Both the position numbers and the translations under genes were made by a program. The notes under the pieces were generated by a model. The model saw nothing but the letters and a program-made list of their open reading frames with translations, ran no database searches and was not told where the DNA came from. Below, piece by piece: positions 28,801 through 39,657 of a stretch of DNA of 64,000 bases. The stretch comes from Symbiodinium microadriaticum. Taxonomy: Eukaryota; Sar; Dinophyceae; Suessiales; Symbiodiniaceae. How positions within the stretch are numbered: the first letter of the stretch is position 1; each line of letters begins with the position of its first letter. Where the stretch lies: NCBI GenBank assembly GCA_001939145.1, contig LSRX01000082.1, positions 58,208 through 122,207 on the forward strand, given 5' to 3'.

Positions 28801-29516
28801 TGATACTATAACTACTATGGTGATATTAATGCGACTTACAACGACGACTGCTAGAGAATAGCTACTGCTGGGATAAGTGCTGGGACCGTTTCTGCTGTCA
28901 CACGATCTCCAGTAGCGTCAGACGACGTCGTACCGGGAGGACAGCGCGTCCAACGAGTGATTCCAGCTGGCGGCCAAAGTGTGCGACGAAACAGAGTGAC
29001 TGCAGCTATTTACGGTTCAGGGTTCAGAGCACATCTCAAGTTTTTCTGATTGCATAATATTTGGCTGACGAGAGCGTAGTGGAGATTCAGCAACACACCA
29101 AGGTGACAGATCTAAGAGGGAGATCAGCATTAACGAGAAGTCTGGAGTTTGGGGCTTTCGCTCCTGCCACAGGACGACCTGGTTTTGACAAGTTCACCCG
29201 ATTCAGACTAGTTTTGCAGGTTTACGTGGAAGGGAAAACCTCTTTGTTTTTTTTTTTGCGGGGGGGGGAGCCAGGACGTATCTTCTGGACGTTGGTTTGG
29301 CCCACCACATGGGCCTTACTTTTGCCAAGTCCAGCGTTCTGGAGTTTGGAGCCTCGGCTGGGTGAAGCACTAATTTCCACAAAGTGGGAGGATGTTTTGT
29401 TTCTGTTCTTTCCCCCCGAGCCCTAAACCCTGGCTACTGGCATCCTCGGCCGTCTATCTTGTCGAGGTTGGAGGGGTGAGCTCCGCATCTATAGGTTTTC
29501 AGAGCCTTTCAGTCTC
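25870..29516. other. Long stretch without a recognised gene
   Basis: About 3.6 kb. 26,005-26,250 is a degenerate repeat of GTTGGAG/CTCCAAC words on both strands, mixed with CCAACCC. At 29,249-29,269 lies a T13 run followed by GC and G9. Frames up to 180 codons (27,530-28,072) show no family motif. It may hold introns or upstream exons of the methyltransferase gene. Confidence 0.5.
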
Positions 29517-29660
29517 ATGGGTTCTCAGAAGTGCGTGCGGGGAGTTCGAATCTCAAATCCATCGCAAGGAGCCGTGCGAGTTGGAGGATTCATGGGGGTC
29601 CTTCGTTTCCTATTCAGTCTCGAGGTCACCGCTACTTGTATTCAGGCGTTACGTGCTTCT

Positions 29661-30345
29661 ATGGCCAACTCAGGCTTATTGCTGCTTACTATAGTTGCAT
29701 GCCTCATTTCATGCCATTCAGCGTCAGGAGCTGGTTGTGGCTGTTACACTTCTTATTTGCGAGACGTCGCCCATGCTGAGTCGGTCACCGCGTACGACGG
29801 CATTCCCAACATCAGGAATCTTACGCGTGGCCTCGTTTCTGAGGCAGACTTGACGGTGAATCTGAGTTCTTTGATCCGAGCCCATGACTGGACTTTGTGT
29901 ACCGAAGTTACAGAGCACATACCTGGCGAGTTTGAACAGACGGCGCTAGCAAACATCGTGCGCCCTGCTCGCTGTGGTGTACTACTGAGTCTTGATCATA
30001 TCAGGGCAAGTTTTTGTGCTGTTGCCGTCTTCGTGGTTTTATGCCCCCAAACATAAGGTCACTTGCAGTTTTTATGGCATAACCTTCTATAGTACAATGC
30101 GACAATAAAGTACTTACAGTATTGTAAGATGTTGCATATGAGAGCTTGAGCATGATTGGTAGAATAGAGAAACGTGAGACTTAGGAGCTGGGCCGTCCCG
30201 GGTCAAGGGGGCCAGGGACACGTGAACGAACAGTGGAATGAGTATGTGGTGTACCGAATGCAAAGCTTCGGCCTCTACTTCGATCTTGAGAGCAGCCTGA
30301 ATCTTCGTGCTGCTGCTGATACCCACTGGTTCAAGAGACTTGCCG
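29661..30345 (+). CDS. SAM-dependent methyltransferase (Methyltransf_23-like), at least two exons
   Basis: Exon A ends near 29,985; exon B is about 30,184-30,345, joined across an intron ending TTAG. Exon A: GAGCGCYTSYL (motif I region), SVTAYDGIPNIRNLTRGL (acidic D after beta-2), then DWTLCTEVTEHIPGEFEQ, typical of this family. Exon B: SWAVPGQGGQGHVNEQ, NEYVVYRMQSFGL and HWFKRL. Upstream of the glycine motif, an ATG at 29,661 gives a hydrophobic SGLLLLTIVACLISC, which is either a signal anchor or a misread intron. The enzyme would methylate a small molecule or glycan; the substrate is unknown. A CAG or TAG before exons is the usual dinoflagellate acceptor. Confidence 0.7.
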
Positions 30346-31397
30346 CTGATCAAGGGACGGAGGGTTTTGTTGTGTGGTGGCTGACGTTGTTGCTGATTCC
30401 CGGAAGGTCACAGAAGGCTTTGTTCTGTTTGAGTGCGTTTCTTCCAACACAGGATAGCAGCTTTCGGTAGGAACGAGAAAATGCTACCATATGCTAGTCA
30501 GAATCTGGAGTGGAATCGTCGAGCCCGGTTGCATACATGTATACCCCTTCAGATGCTTGTGACTTTCGTCCTTGTGTCGTTGTTGGCGTTTTTCTCAGTG
30601 CCTGTGCCGCCCTTCGCTCTTATGGTGGTTTAAATTCCCCAGCAGGCTAAACTTGGCGTGGTCGGGTGCATGCTATCGGCTGCAACTTGCTTGGACCACC
30701 TACCTGCGTGTTTGGGATATTTCATGTTTTCCATCAGCTGCGAACATCGTGCGTGGCATGGTTTCGTGCATCGGAAATCACCCTTTTGGACTCTAAAGAC
30801 TTCCATGTTCTTTGGCAGGTTTTGGCGCGGCTAAGGCTTCGGATGCCAAAGAACACACAAGGTTTGGCGGCGTGGTTTGGGAGGAGACAAATGTAGTGCA
30901 CGAACGTCCCCGGGGCCTCTGCGTGAACAAGTGCACATTCGTGGTACCAGCATCCGAAGAAGGAATCATGTTAAGAAAGGCAGGCGTTGGATATGGCAAC
31001 TCGTCGAGAACATCGTAAACGTCGTAAACATTCGTGGCCCGGCGGGCTTCGGGATACGTGTGTGCTTCTGGGCTTGTGGCCCCTATGAGGTTTGAATTTC
31101 CAAGGCTGGTGGGTGATGCTGAAGCTGACCATAGGTGATGGTGGCGATGATGTCGTTGATCAGCTGATGATGAGGATGACGATGCACGATGGATTTACTT
31201 CTCTCTTGTTTGCTCTACTGCTTCTCTGGCTCAAAGTGCTTCTGGGACAACCTTCGGCGAATTTGGCTGTTCTGTTGCTGCTTTTGGTCGTTTAGCCAAT
31301 AGTAGAGCATAGTGGAGCGATAGTTTTGCATTTCCGACAACCAGCAGCCAGGAGAACATTGATGCTTTTTCGTCGCCCGGAGTCGCCTGCACGTTGC
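30346..31397. other. Between genes; no supported coding motif
   Basis: Frames near 30,812-31,095 overlap in three registers and none is recognisable. GATGATG-type words cluster at 31,135-31,180. Confidence 0.4.
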
Positions 31398-33131
31398 AGA
31401 GAGTCGCAAAAGTCTACCAGCGTGTACATCTACGATCACGACGCGCTCCGTTTGCTTCGGCCATGGTTGAGTGGAGTGAGTCCTCAGCTGTGGGACGACT
31501 ACTATGAGCTCTCTGAGAGTCCCTGGAATGTCTTGAACCGGAGTGAGTCTTGTTTTGAAAGCGAACCTTTCATGTCTTTGCATTTGTTTTCTTTCCGTGT
31601 TTTCTCCTGCATCTTGCAGCGATTCTTGAGTAGCGAGCACACTGCCGCCCTACACTGAAGACTTCCTCGCATATCCCTAGTATATGGTTGCTATACCCGG
31701 GCGCCTCCCCACTGAGCCGCCTTTTCCTCACATGCAGTTTCAGATTCCTTCCGTGATCCCCAACCCTTAACCTTCAAACAACTGTTGGCTTGCCTCAAGC
31801 CAGAGTAGCCGGAGGTGGAGCGAGGACTTGCACTCGTAGAGTGTAAGTCGTAAAGTAGTTACCTAAACCTGATGTTCTCTCCAATCCCTGGCCGCTGAAA
31901 GAGATCAGAACTGCCACCGCGGCGGCGCTTTGGGTAAGCCCTGCACCAGAGCAAAGAGAACCCAGACTGCTTTGGGTACTTTGGACGCTGCCCCAACCCA
32001 CTGGTTTCCAGCTAAGGAGGAATTGGACTTATCCTTTCCCGATGCTTTTTTGCAAAAGGAGCTGCGAGCCGTGGTTGACAGCCGCTGGCAGCAAGTGACT
32101 GGTCTGTGTTATTTGGGATTCGTGTTTAGTTGTCTTTGTTTCGGCTTCTATTGTAGATCCGCTTCCTTCACTTGGGGACCTAGGTGAGGGTGGTGCAGGA
32201 GCCGAAAAAGGCTGAACTGCTGCTCTTTTTGGTCTGGCAAAAGGCCTTCTGTCTGGCTGCCGGAGAGGAGCAGACCCCTTGCCCAAGCTACCTCAAGCTT
32301 CTCGACTGGCTGGAAGCGACATCAAGGTGGCAGCTTCATCAAGGTCGTGACCATGTCATCCTGCTGGACCACCTACCCAGTTTCACGCGTAGCAGAGGCG
32401 GTGTAACGCGTCGTTCCATTATAGCCACGACGGCGGATGGCATGCCTGGCAGTCATGCCATGCGACAAAAATTTGTTGCCCTGGCGCTTCCCTACTATGT
32501 GCCTTTTTGGAAGTATCATGCGGGACCTCCAAACCGGGATCGGAAAGCACTGATCGGGTTTTTGGGGAGCGGGAGCCCGAGCTCCACGAGACGGAATGCG
32601 ACGGGTGTGGTGCGCGTCTTGAAGCTGGCGGAGGACTTGTCTGGAAACTGCATGCAGGGCGAGTGTCGAGTACGATGGACGGACCAGCCTGCGACACACC
32701 CCGAGGATTACAAGATCCTGAAAGATTCCATCTACTGTCCTGTCACGAGCTCGAAGGTGCTCTTTTTGGCGATCCTGGCCGGATGCATCCCTGTCATCAT
32801 TTCAGACCTGCCTGTTTTCTTCGAGCCCATTTTGTACTGGGAGGGAAGTCACATTTCCGTACCTCCGGCCGATTTTGAGAGCCCAACTTTTTCGCTTGTA
32901 CAGTTTCTTCGCGGAAAGAGCCTGGGACAAGTTCCCAGGAGGCAGGCGCGCCTATTTGAAGTTAAATCAGCTCTGATTTTCTCCCACGGCTGTCCGCCTC
33001 TGTGGGAGTCTCGGCTACCTTCAAGACAGCGAACGCCCTGGTGCCGCCATCAGGCGGGCAGCATGCCTGATGCAGTGGACTATTTCATGCATAGCATATT
33101 GCACCTGAGCAGTCTGCGCAGCACTGGTTAG
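31398..33131 (+). CDS. Exostosin-family glycosyltransferase (GT47), three exons
   Basis: Transfers sugar to a growing polysaccharide in the Golgi, as known for exostosins. Exon 1, about 31,398-31,542: QKSTSVYIYDHDALRLLRPW, the usual N-terminal strand of the domain. Exon 2, about 31,980-32,098: THWFPAKEELDLSFPDAFL and LRAVVDSRWQ. Exon 3, about 32,204-33,131: AELLLFLVWQKAFCL, PSYLKLLDWLEATSRWQL, GRDHVILLDHLP, ALIGFLGSGSPS, and the sugar-nucleotide-binding end DSIYCPVTSSKVLFLAILAG with CIPVIISDLPVFFEP. Order and spacing fit a full exostosin domain. Exon borders are placed by GT/AG-like signals and frame, so they may be off by some bases. No signal peptide was found; a 5' exon may be missing. Confidence 0.8.
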
Positions 33132-33688
33132 GATGCGGTGGGCTCAGTATTTCTGAGCTGGATGGGTTTGGACATGTTTATTCAGTGGGGCACATCGTGA
33201 AATCGGCCTGATGTCCGTCTTGTGCATCTGGGGCGGCAGGGAAGTCAAGAAGTGGCGGGTGGCGCTCTCTGGACCATCGTCATGTGCACCACTGGATCTT
33301 CGACTCCCTCTCTCAGGCTTTCATGATCTCCTTATGGCAGGAGGGATGTCAGTTGCTTCAATGTGTCTTTGGGCCATGGGCTCCGGGAGTCCTACGACGA
33401 AAGTAAGGGTGTGGCGGGGAGCGCTGAGGCTGGTGCCCATAGAACCTCCAGTGTTGGCTCATGCGTGGCCCGCGCGCCCCGAGGAACCTTGCTCGCCGGT
33501 CCCTGGGTTCTCGCTGACGACAACTATGACCGCTTGAACTTGTGTCTGTGGCAGGCGCTGTGCGGAAGGTACGTGCACTATGATGTATGAAGAGGAAAGG
33601 CGCGGAACACGTGCAGCCAGATTCTGAAAGCCTGTCGGTCAGTAATCGTCCAGAATCGTCCAGCCGGTTGGGTGCGGGGCTTACTGAA

Positions 33689-33782
33689 GACCCTGATGAA
33701 TAAACCCCATACCAGGATAAGTTAAGCATTGCAATAGAGATCCTAGCATGAAGGTTGCACTGGGGTTTGTTCATCAGGGGTC
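33689..33782. repeat. Inverted repeat, 20-bp arms, ~53-bp loop
   Basis: GACCCTGATGAATAAACCCC (33,689-33,708) pairs with the reverse-complement-like stretch at 33,762-33,782, with one mismatch and one extra base. It could be a small MITE or an RNA hairpin. Confidence 0.7.
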
Positions 33783-34326
33783 TACGTTGGGTAATGCAGG
33801 ATTGTGTGTGCATGCTTTGAAGGGTTTCTAGAAGTTGACGAAGAATTTAGTCGCGACAATAGCGCGATGTGGTTGGGCTTGCTTCGTGGCTATTGCGTAA
33901 CCGGAAGGTTTAGAGATGCGGGCCAAAGGTTCAGGTAACTGTATCTAGATCAGGTAAGTGTAAGAAACCCTGGGTCTATATTGGGATTCTTTGCATTAAT
34001 CCTAAAAAGTTGGGGGTTATAGGGCCAGGGTTTTGCTCAATCAGGTTCCTGCGTTAGTGAAATGCACCTGCACCTCCTCTTCTCTCCCCCTTGCCTGTAG
34101 CTACACAACACGCTTGAACGAATGATAGTACTAGTCCTCTTTAAAACACGAGTGTCAAGAGCCACAAGTACTACTCCTGCTGAGCCCAAGTTAGTACGAC
34201 ACTAGAAGACGGAAAGGAACGAAAAGCGCCTCGCATTTCTTGAGGGGTTTCGGATCCTGGCGCATTCTGGCATGCGCGGCGTGTGATTTGGTATAGGTCC
34301 TAAGTACTGATCTTGTAGGTAGCAGC

Positions 34327-34463
34327 CCTAAACCCTAAGACTTGAAACCCTAGTGCCCATAGGCTCTAATCCTGAGACCCTAAACGCTATCATCCCAAAG
34401 CCCTAAGACCCTCCAAAACCTAAAGCCTCAATACCCCAAAGCCCCAACAACCCTAAACCCTAA
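34327..34463. repeat. Degenerate CCCTAAA (telomere-like) repeats
   Basis: Repeated CCCTAAACCCTAA-like words mixed with CCCTAAGAC and CCCCAAAGCC. The C-rich strand is on plus, opposite to the array at 35,995-36,075. Confidence 0.75.
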
Positions 34464-35060
34464 GCCTTCGCTTAGTTTCGAGGTTCGGTCACGCCAGGTG
34501 CATGCTATCGGATCAAGGTCTCTTCTTGAGTTAGGCTGCTCGAGGGGCCGAGACAACTACAACATTTTGGGTTTTGGGGCGTACGATGCGTCACTAATGA
34601 TGGAGACAATAAGAGGATAAAAGACTAAATAGTCGGATTCCTCCCTCACAGTCCCGTAATAGTTACACATGTTGAGTTGATTCCAATTATTCAGGCCCCT
34701 ATATAAGACAGCCCACTCCACAGCCAATGCTATGCGCCACCTTTACATCTCCCTGGCATGTGGTGCGTGGACGGTTGCTGCCTGTGTTTTGCTATGTTTC
34801 GATTGTCGATTTATCGAAACGGGCCCATGCTCACGTAATAGTAACCCACCCTTCTTATAGCATGCTTATCATATACTATAGTACAAGGTCATTGGCGCGG
34901 ACGAACCCAATCCGTGTGAAAAGCGGTACTTGGAGAACAGCGGCTTCGGTGGCATCGGATGCCGAGTCTCCCTGCAGTCCTGTGCTTAGCGCTCTGCGTC
35001 ATAGCTCCGAAAACCGGTGAATGCAAGTTGAAGTACAAGACCTTAATGTAGGCAAAGCTT

Positions 35061-36836
35061 TTGGGAGCCGCCTACCTAGTTTATGCCTATACAGCAGCAC
35101 GAAGGTCCGGCGAATACTACAGCCTCCCATTCTCTCAAATTGAAGAGATCTTTGCAGCAGCCGTGCATGCCCTGGAAGACTGTCGAGCGATAGGGGGGAT
35201 GCTTTGGTCTGTCGAATTCCCGACGAACACATCGGGCACCAACTCACGGGCAAGATGGGAGAAAGCTACACTTTTGCGTCCAATGGGCATTGGTTTCTGT
35301 GCCCCGGGCATCTGCAAGAGGCGGCAATTGCCACCGCTCGTAGAGGACTACGTTTCCAACTACATGGGTTTCCAAGCAGAGATCGCTCCGCACCACATAC
35401 GTTTTACGGAGCTTGGCAGTTGGAAAGACTTTAACATTCAGTTTGCAGTAATTGGCCTCGACCATTGTGGGACGACCTCCGCTCGGATGAATTTGGGGTT
35501 GCATCCAGAGGTGGAATTCTCTAAGTCACAGGTGTCTGCGCTCTTTGAAGACACATTCTTCACTTGGGGCCTTTCATGGTCGCTACTTCCACCAAGATAT
35601 CTACAGAAGGGTTGGCTAGAGTTCAACGATGCGCGACGGCAACGTTCATCTTCAGTGCTTGGAATACACAATGCTATCCTGTGGAGGCATTCCGTCGCCC
35701 GCCTGGCCCTGCGCCAAATGAATCCAGGTCTCCCAGTAGTACCTTTCTGGCCTTTTTGCTTTGGGGTTTCCATCATAAACTCTTACACCTGAGCAAGAAG
35801 AGAATGTTTACCCTATTGAGGGAAAGGAGACCTCACATAGAACCCTAACAGCACCTCTAAAGCACCTTTAAGCCCTTCCGAATCCTTATGAAGCAGCATG
35901 GGGGAACTAAGGAATTCTGGATTTGCGCCTCTAACCCTAAACCCTCACTAAACCCAAAGGAATGGTCGACTTGTAAACCCAAAGCCCTATGTAGGGTTTA
36001 GTGTTTAGGGGCTTAGGCTTTAGGGTTTAGGGTTTAGGGGTTTAGGCTTTGGGGATTAGGGGTTTAGGGTAAGCCTTACTGTAAGGAATGCTCGACCTTT
36101 GCTGATAGTTTGTTCACCAGCTCGCCGCTTAGCATCCTTGGCGATGCTTGGACACATGGGGGCCTCTCGAGGTCCAGATGCTGGGCTCGCGTGTGGAAGT
36201 GTAGGGTTTCAGGGTTTGGGCTTTAGGGTTTTCAGGTTTAAGTTTAGGGCTTTAAATATTCCATCAGTACAGGATATGCTAAGGCCTTAAAGAAATTCGT
36301 ATATGACGATTTCAGGGCAACGTATGTACTCCATGGGCACATGGACCCTTTGAGCAAGATCTTGAAAGTTACCAACCTAAACCGGCGACAAGAGCCCAGG
36401 AGACCGTAGCTGTCGCCGACCTAATCCGAGATGCCGACGCCGACGTGGCTTCAATAGCCCATCTGAAGGAATGGCGGCGCCTGTTTGGGGATCTTTTGAT
36501 CGTTGTCCATCAAGAAGCACTGATGGAAATAGGCACCTACAACATGGTGTTTCCTCTTCTTGGTTTGGATCCGATGCCTGCCGGCACATCACTGGGACGG
36601 TTCCACGTCAGCAGCCACCACTGGAAGAGCCGACTGTGCCACAGCAAGGACAAGGCATTGCTCAATCAGCTAAATCGCACGCTACGGCCCTGGATGATTG
36701 CCAGCCATCAGCTTTTGCAGCAATCAAGCCAAGATATCCCAGCTTCACTCTGGCAGCTGCAGGGGCATTGTAACGACGGCCCAGATTCTCGTTTGAAAGT
36801 TTCGAGCGGAGTTCGCCGACTGGGAGTTCTGTCCTA
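35061..36836 (+). CDS. Sulfotransferase-like protein 1, at least two exons
   Basis: Transfers sulfate from PAPS to a sugar or other acceptor, as known for the family. Exon A (to about 35,735): FNIQFAVIGLDHCGTTSARM is the 5'-phosphosulfate loop (normally GxxxxGTT/S), followed by LGLHPEVEFSKSQ. A second exon, about 36,440-36,836, reads HLKEWRRLFGDLLIVVHQEAL and TYNMVFPLLGLDPMPAG, matching the C-terminal part of the paralogue at 39,658-40,989. The middle part with the 3'-phosphate-binding R...R motif must lie on further exon(s) not identified in 35,740-36,440, or is lost. The putative intron holds TTTAGGG-like repeats. A start was not fixed; the frame is open from 35,061 without a clear ATG context. 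Confidence 0.65.
35930..36260. repeat. Interstitial TTTAGGG-like repeats inside a putative intron
   Basis: Dense GGGTTTAGG/TTTAGGG units with variants (GGCTTTAGGG, GGGGATTAGG) at 35,995-36,075, a CCCTAAACCC piece at 35,935, and a second cluster at 36,205-36,255. They lie between the two recognised exons of sulfotransferase 1. Confidence 0.85.
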
Positions 36837-37285
36837 AGCTTCCCGAGCCGGGTTTCGGGACGAAAGATGGAAGCTGAGTTGTTAAGAGAGCGATGGGTTC
36901 GGAGCCGCGAATCTGGATTTAGGGCTTGGGATCTTAAGGGTGGGCTTGAGTTTAATTACGGATTAAAGGTTTGAGGTTTTCGGGCTTAGGGTGTGGCATC
37001 TCGCAATGCAGCATCTTGCGAAAAAAGGCGCGTCTGAATCATTGGAGGGGGACTTAAACAAGCAACTTATATCCCCGAGAGCAACTACAGTGTGACTGCA
37101 GGTGCCAAGGCTTTGGTGCGAAACATTACATACAAACCGAAGTAAGGCTGTACGTCCTGACATAGAGTGAAGAGACCCAAAACAAACTCGCCTGATCCCT
37201 AAACTTGATAATCAGAAAGCACAAGCTGAAGTCAAAGCCTTTCTGGATGTGTCCGAAGCCCTATACCCTAAACCTAGGTGAGGGA
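36837..37285. other. No gene
   Basis: Contains scattered GGGCTTAGGG/TTAGGG-like words near 36,915-36,995 and no coding motif. Confidence 0.4.
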
Positions 37286-37480
37286 GGAATTCCAAAAGAG
37301 TGCAGCCCTGGGGTGTGGAGCTGTGGAGTGGAGCGGAGTGGAACGGAACAGCTCCACACCCCAGACCTGCACTCTTTTGGAATTCCGATTGCGAACAGAT
37401 CTCGGGCCTAGACTTCCCCGGGAGCGGTGCTCCTGTGGGACCTGAAACTGCATCCTGTTGCATTTTAGCAGCGATTCGAC
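37286..37480. repeat. Second member of the foldback family (short arms)
   Basis: Arms 37,286-37,323 and 37,349-37,386 are reverse complements with one or two mismatches; the ~25-base loop is TGGAGTGGAGCGGAGTGGAA-like, as in the 25.6-kb hairpin. Beyond the right arm, 37,380-37,480 stays alignable to 25,683-25,790 (shared phrases: CCGATTxCGAACAGAT, TCGGGCCTAGA, GTTGCA). Confidence 0.8.
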
Positions 37481-37785
37481 GTAGAAGTGACTCCATGAAT
37501 CGTGGATCCTCGATCCCCTCAGCTGCAACACAGCGGGGGGTGGGTACCCCTTTCCAAGAGAGAGGCATGCTCCTTGCTGGACCGGTGGATTGCCACCTGC
37601 CGATAAGCCTTGCTCAAGTCCAAAGTCTTGCCTTTCCCAGAAGGCTTCCAGCCTAAGACCTTTTTTGAGCTCTGATTCGAAACTTGCCCAGAAGCCGACA
37701 AGGCCTGTGGACTCTCGACGTGTAGTCTCGATAGGAAACGCAGCAGGTCTACGGCATACAGTGTCCCGCAATTCTAGCAAGGACC

Positions 37786-38122
37786 TTTATGCCCAGTGGG
37801 GCGGCTGGCAGCTTGATAGGTGTGCACGCGATTTCCCCCATTCGCTTTTGCGTCAAAAAGAAGGAGAACGCTCGTCTGTGCATGGGACAGTGACCAATTC
37901 AACATGTGCAGTCATGAGCGCTTAAGACATGTTCGCTTTGCTTGCATGTGCTTGATTTGAACCCGCATGCTTTTCTTTATATGCATGTCCGAACAAGTTT
38001 TCATGGGAGACCTTTTCGATATATCATGGCATTAAAGTGTTGCCGGTGATAGAGAACTTCCTAGTGTTTGTTGTTCTCCGAAATGCCTTTGACGGGCATC
38101 GAGAGGAAATCTTACTTCATAA
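37786..38122. repeat. Direct repeat, copy 1 (~337 bp)
   Basis: Matches 38,468-38,806 at roughly 90% identity by eye, offset 682-684, from TTTATGCCCAGTGGGG to CTTACTTCATAA. Flanking sequence on each side is different. No coding motif is recognised within it. Confidence 0.85.
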
Positions 38123-38467
38123 GAACGTTGTACGCTTCGTATGACTTTTTGTGAAAAAGATTTGAGTGCGGCTTTCACCGCACGCCTCTCGATTTTGATT
38201 TTCAGTTTTGTTTGGAGTTTTCTGCCGATTTCAGTTTCGATTTTAAAACATGACACTTGAGTTGCATGAATTTTTCATGGGCCTTGTATCATCGATCCTT
38301 ATGCCGCTGCAACTCGGCTCTTTATGAAGAGCACGGTACAACATGTCGTGACGTGCCCTGTTGAGGCAAGCTAATCGCAATTTTCTTGTCCCACCCAGCC
38401 CACCCTGGGGATGTAGGTTAAACCAGCATATGCTCGGTGGAGCTTTGGCCCGGTTTGGCGGCTGTGC

Positions 38468-38806
38468 TTTATGCCCAGTGGGGTGGCTGGCAGCTTGATA
38501 AGTGTGCACTCGATTTCCCCCAATCGCCTTTGCGTCAAAAAGAAGGAGAACGCTCGTCTGTGCATGGGACAGTGACCAGTTCAGCATGGTAGTCATGAGC
38601 GCTTGAGACATGTTCGCTTTGCTTGCATGTGCTTGGTTTGAACCCTCATGTTTTTTTTGAATATGCATGTCCGAACAAGTCTGCATGGGAGACCTTATTT
38701 TCGATATATTATGGCATTAATGCTCGCCGGTGATAGAGAACTTCCTAATGTTTGCTGTTCTCCGAAATGCCTTTGACGGTAATCGAGAGGAAATCTTACT
38801 TCATAA
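38468..38806. repeat. Direct repeat, copy 2 (~339 bp)
   Basis: Second copy of 37,786-38,122, with small indels (GTGCAGTCATG against GTAGTCATG; ATTAAAGTGTTGCCGG against ATTAATGCTCGCCGG). Copies are separated by ~345 bp of unrelated sequence. Confidence 0.85.
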
Positions 38807-39657
38807 CAGACAAACAATTTTTCTCACTGTATCGTATCCGTGAGGAACACGGTGAGCTGGATGGACCGAAACCTGTAGCCCACGTATCGACTGGAACCAC
38901 ATTAAGATTTGAGTTTTTGTTTTTGGAGGCCCCCTTGTGTAACATTGGTGGGAAAGGATCAATGCTTTGAACAAGCGTTTGAAAACGATCTGGCGTGTGC
39001 TTTATTCGATCCGGGACACACGACCGGAAAACCACCTGCAGCCAAACGGTGCCATGCCATGCAACTCATTTCAGCGAGTGTGCATTTACGTGCGAGCAGC
39101 ATTGGTGTTGGGTAGGCAGACGTGATACAGACCACCAGTGCAACAAGGTTGGTTCCCAAAGTTAGAACGGTGTGTGGTAACTAGCAATGCATTGACGGAG
39201 GTTTTTTGCTAAGAACTGCTTATGGACAAGAGTGGCATGCAGATTCCACTTCGGGTCTTTGCAGCTGCAATTTGCATTCCCATCATTTTGGCAAGTTGTA
39301 GTCTCCAGGCTGCCATTCGTGGAACAAGGTTTGGACATTGGCAGTGTACTGGCGGAAAGTTTGAATGCCAGCCGAGGTTTTGGGAAACTTTGCCGAACTG
39401 AGTTAGATTGTGCTTCCCAATGGAGAGTGCCCTGGCAAAGCGTGGTTTCTGAAGAGCCAGCATGATTGAAATTTGGTTTCATGGCAAGGTAGTTGTGTTC
39501 GTGCATGTGAACGCTAGGCGGCCGAGCGGTTGGCTGCTGAATTGCATGTTTGGCGTGAATCTCCTTCAGAGCAGTCGTTGCAACCGAGGCAGATTATCAA
39601 GATTACTTCAGGCCCCTGTCTTTTGCGCGAGTGTATGCCAATGATGCTGGCGCTCCC
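38807..39657. other. No recognised gene
   Basis: Short frames only. Part may be a 5' exon or intron of sulfotransferase 2. Confidence 0.4.

Larger units (their letters stand above)
33132..35060. other. Intergenic, no recognised gene
   Basis: Contains a 20-bp inverted repeat and degenerate CCCTAAA repeats (listed separately). Weak frames at 33,211-33,590 and 34,727-35,020 lack motifs; the latter might be a 5' exon of the sulfotransferase gene. Confidence 0.4.
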
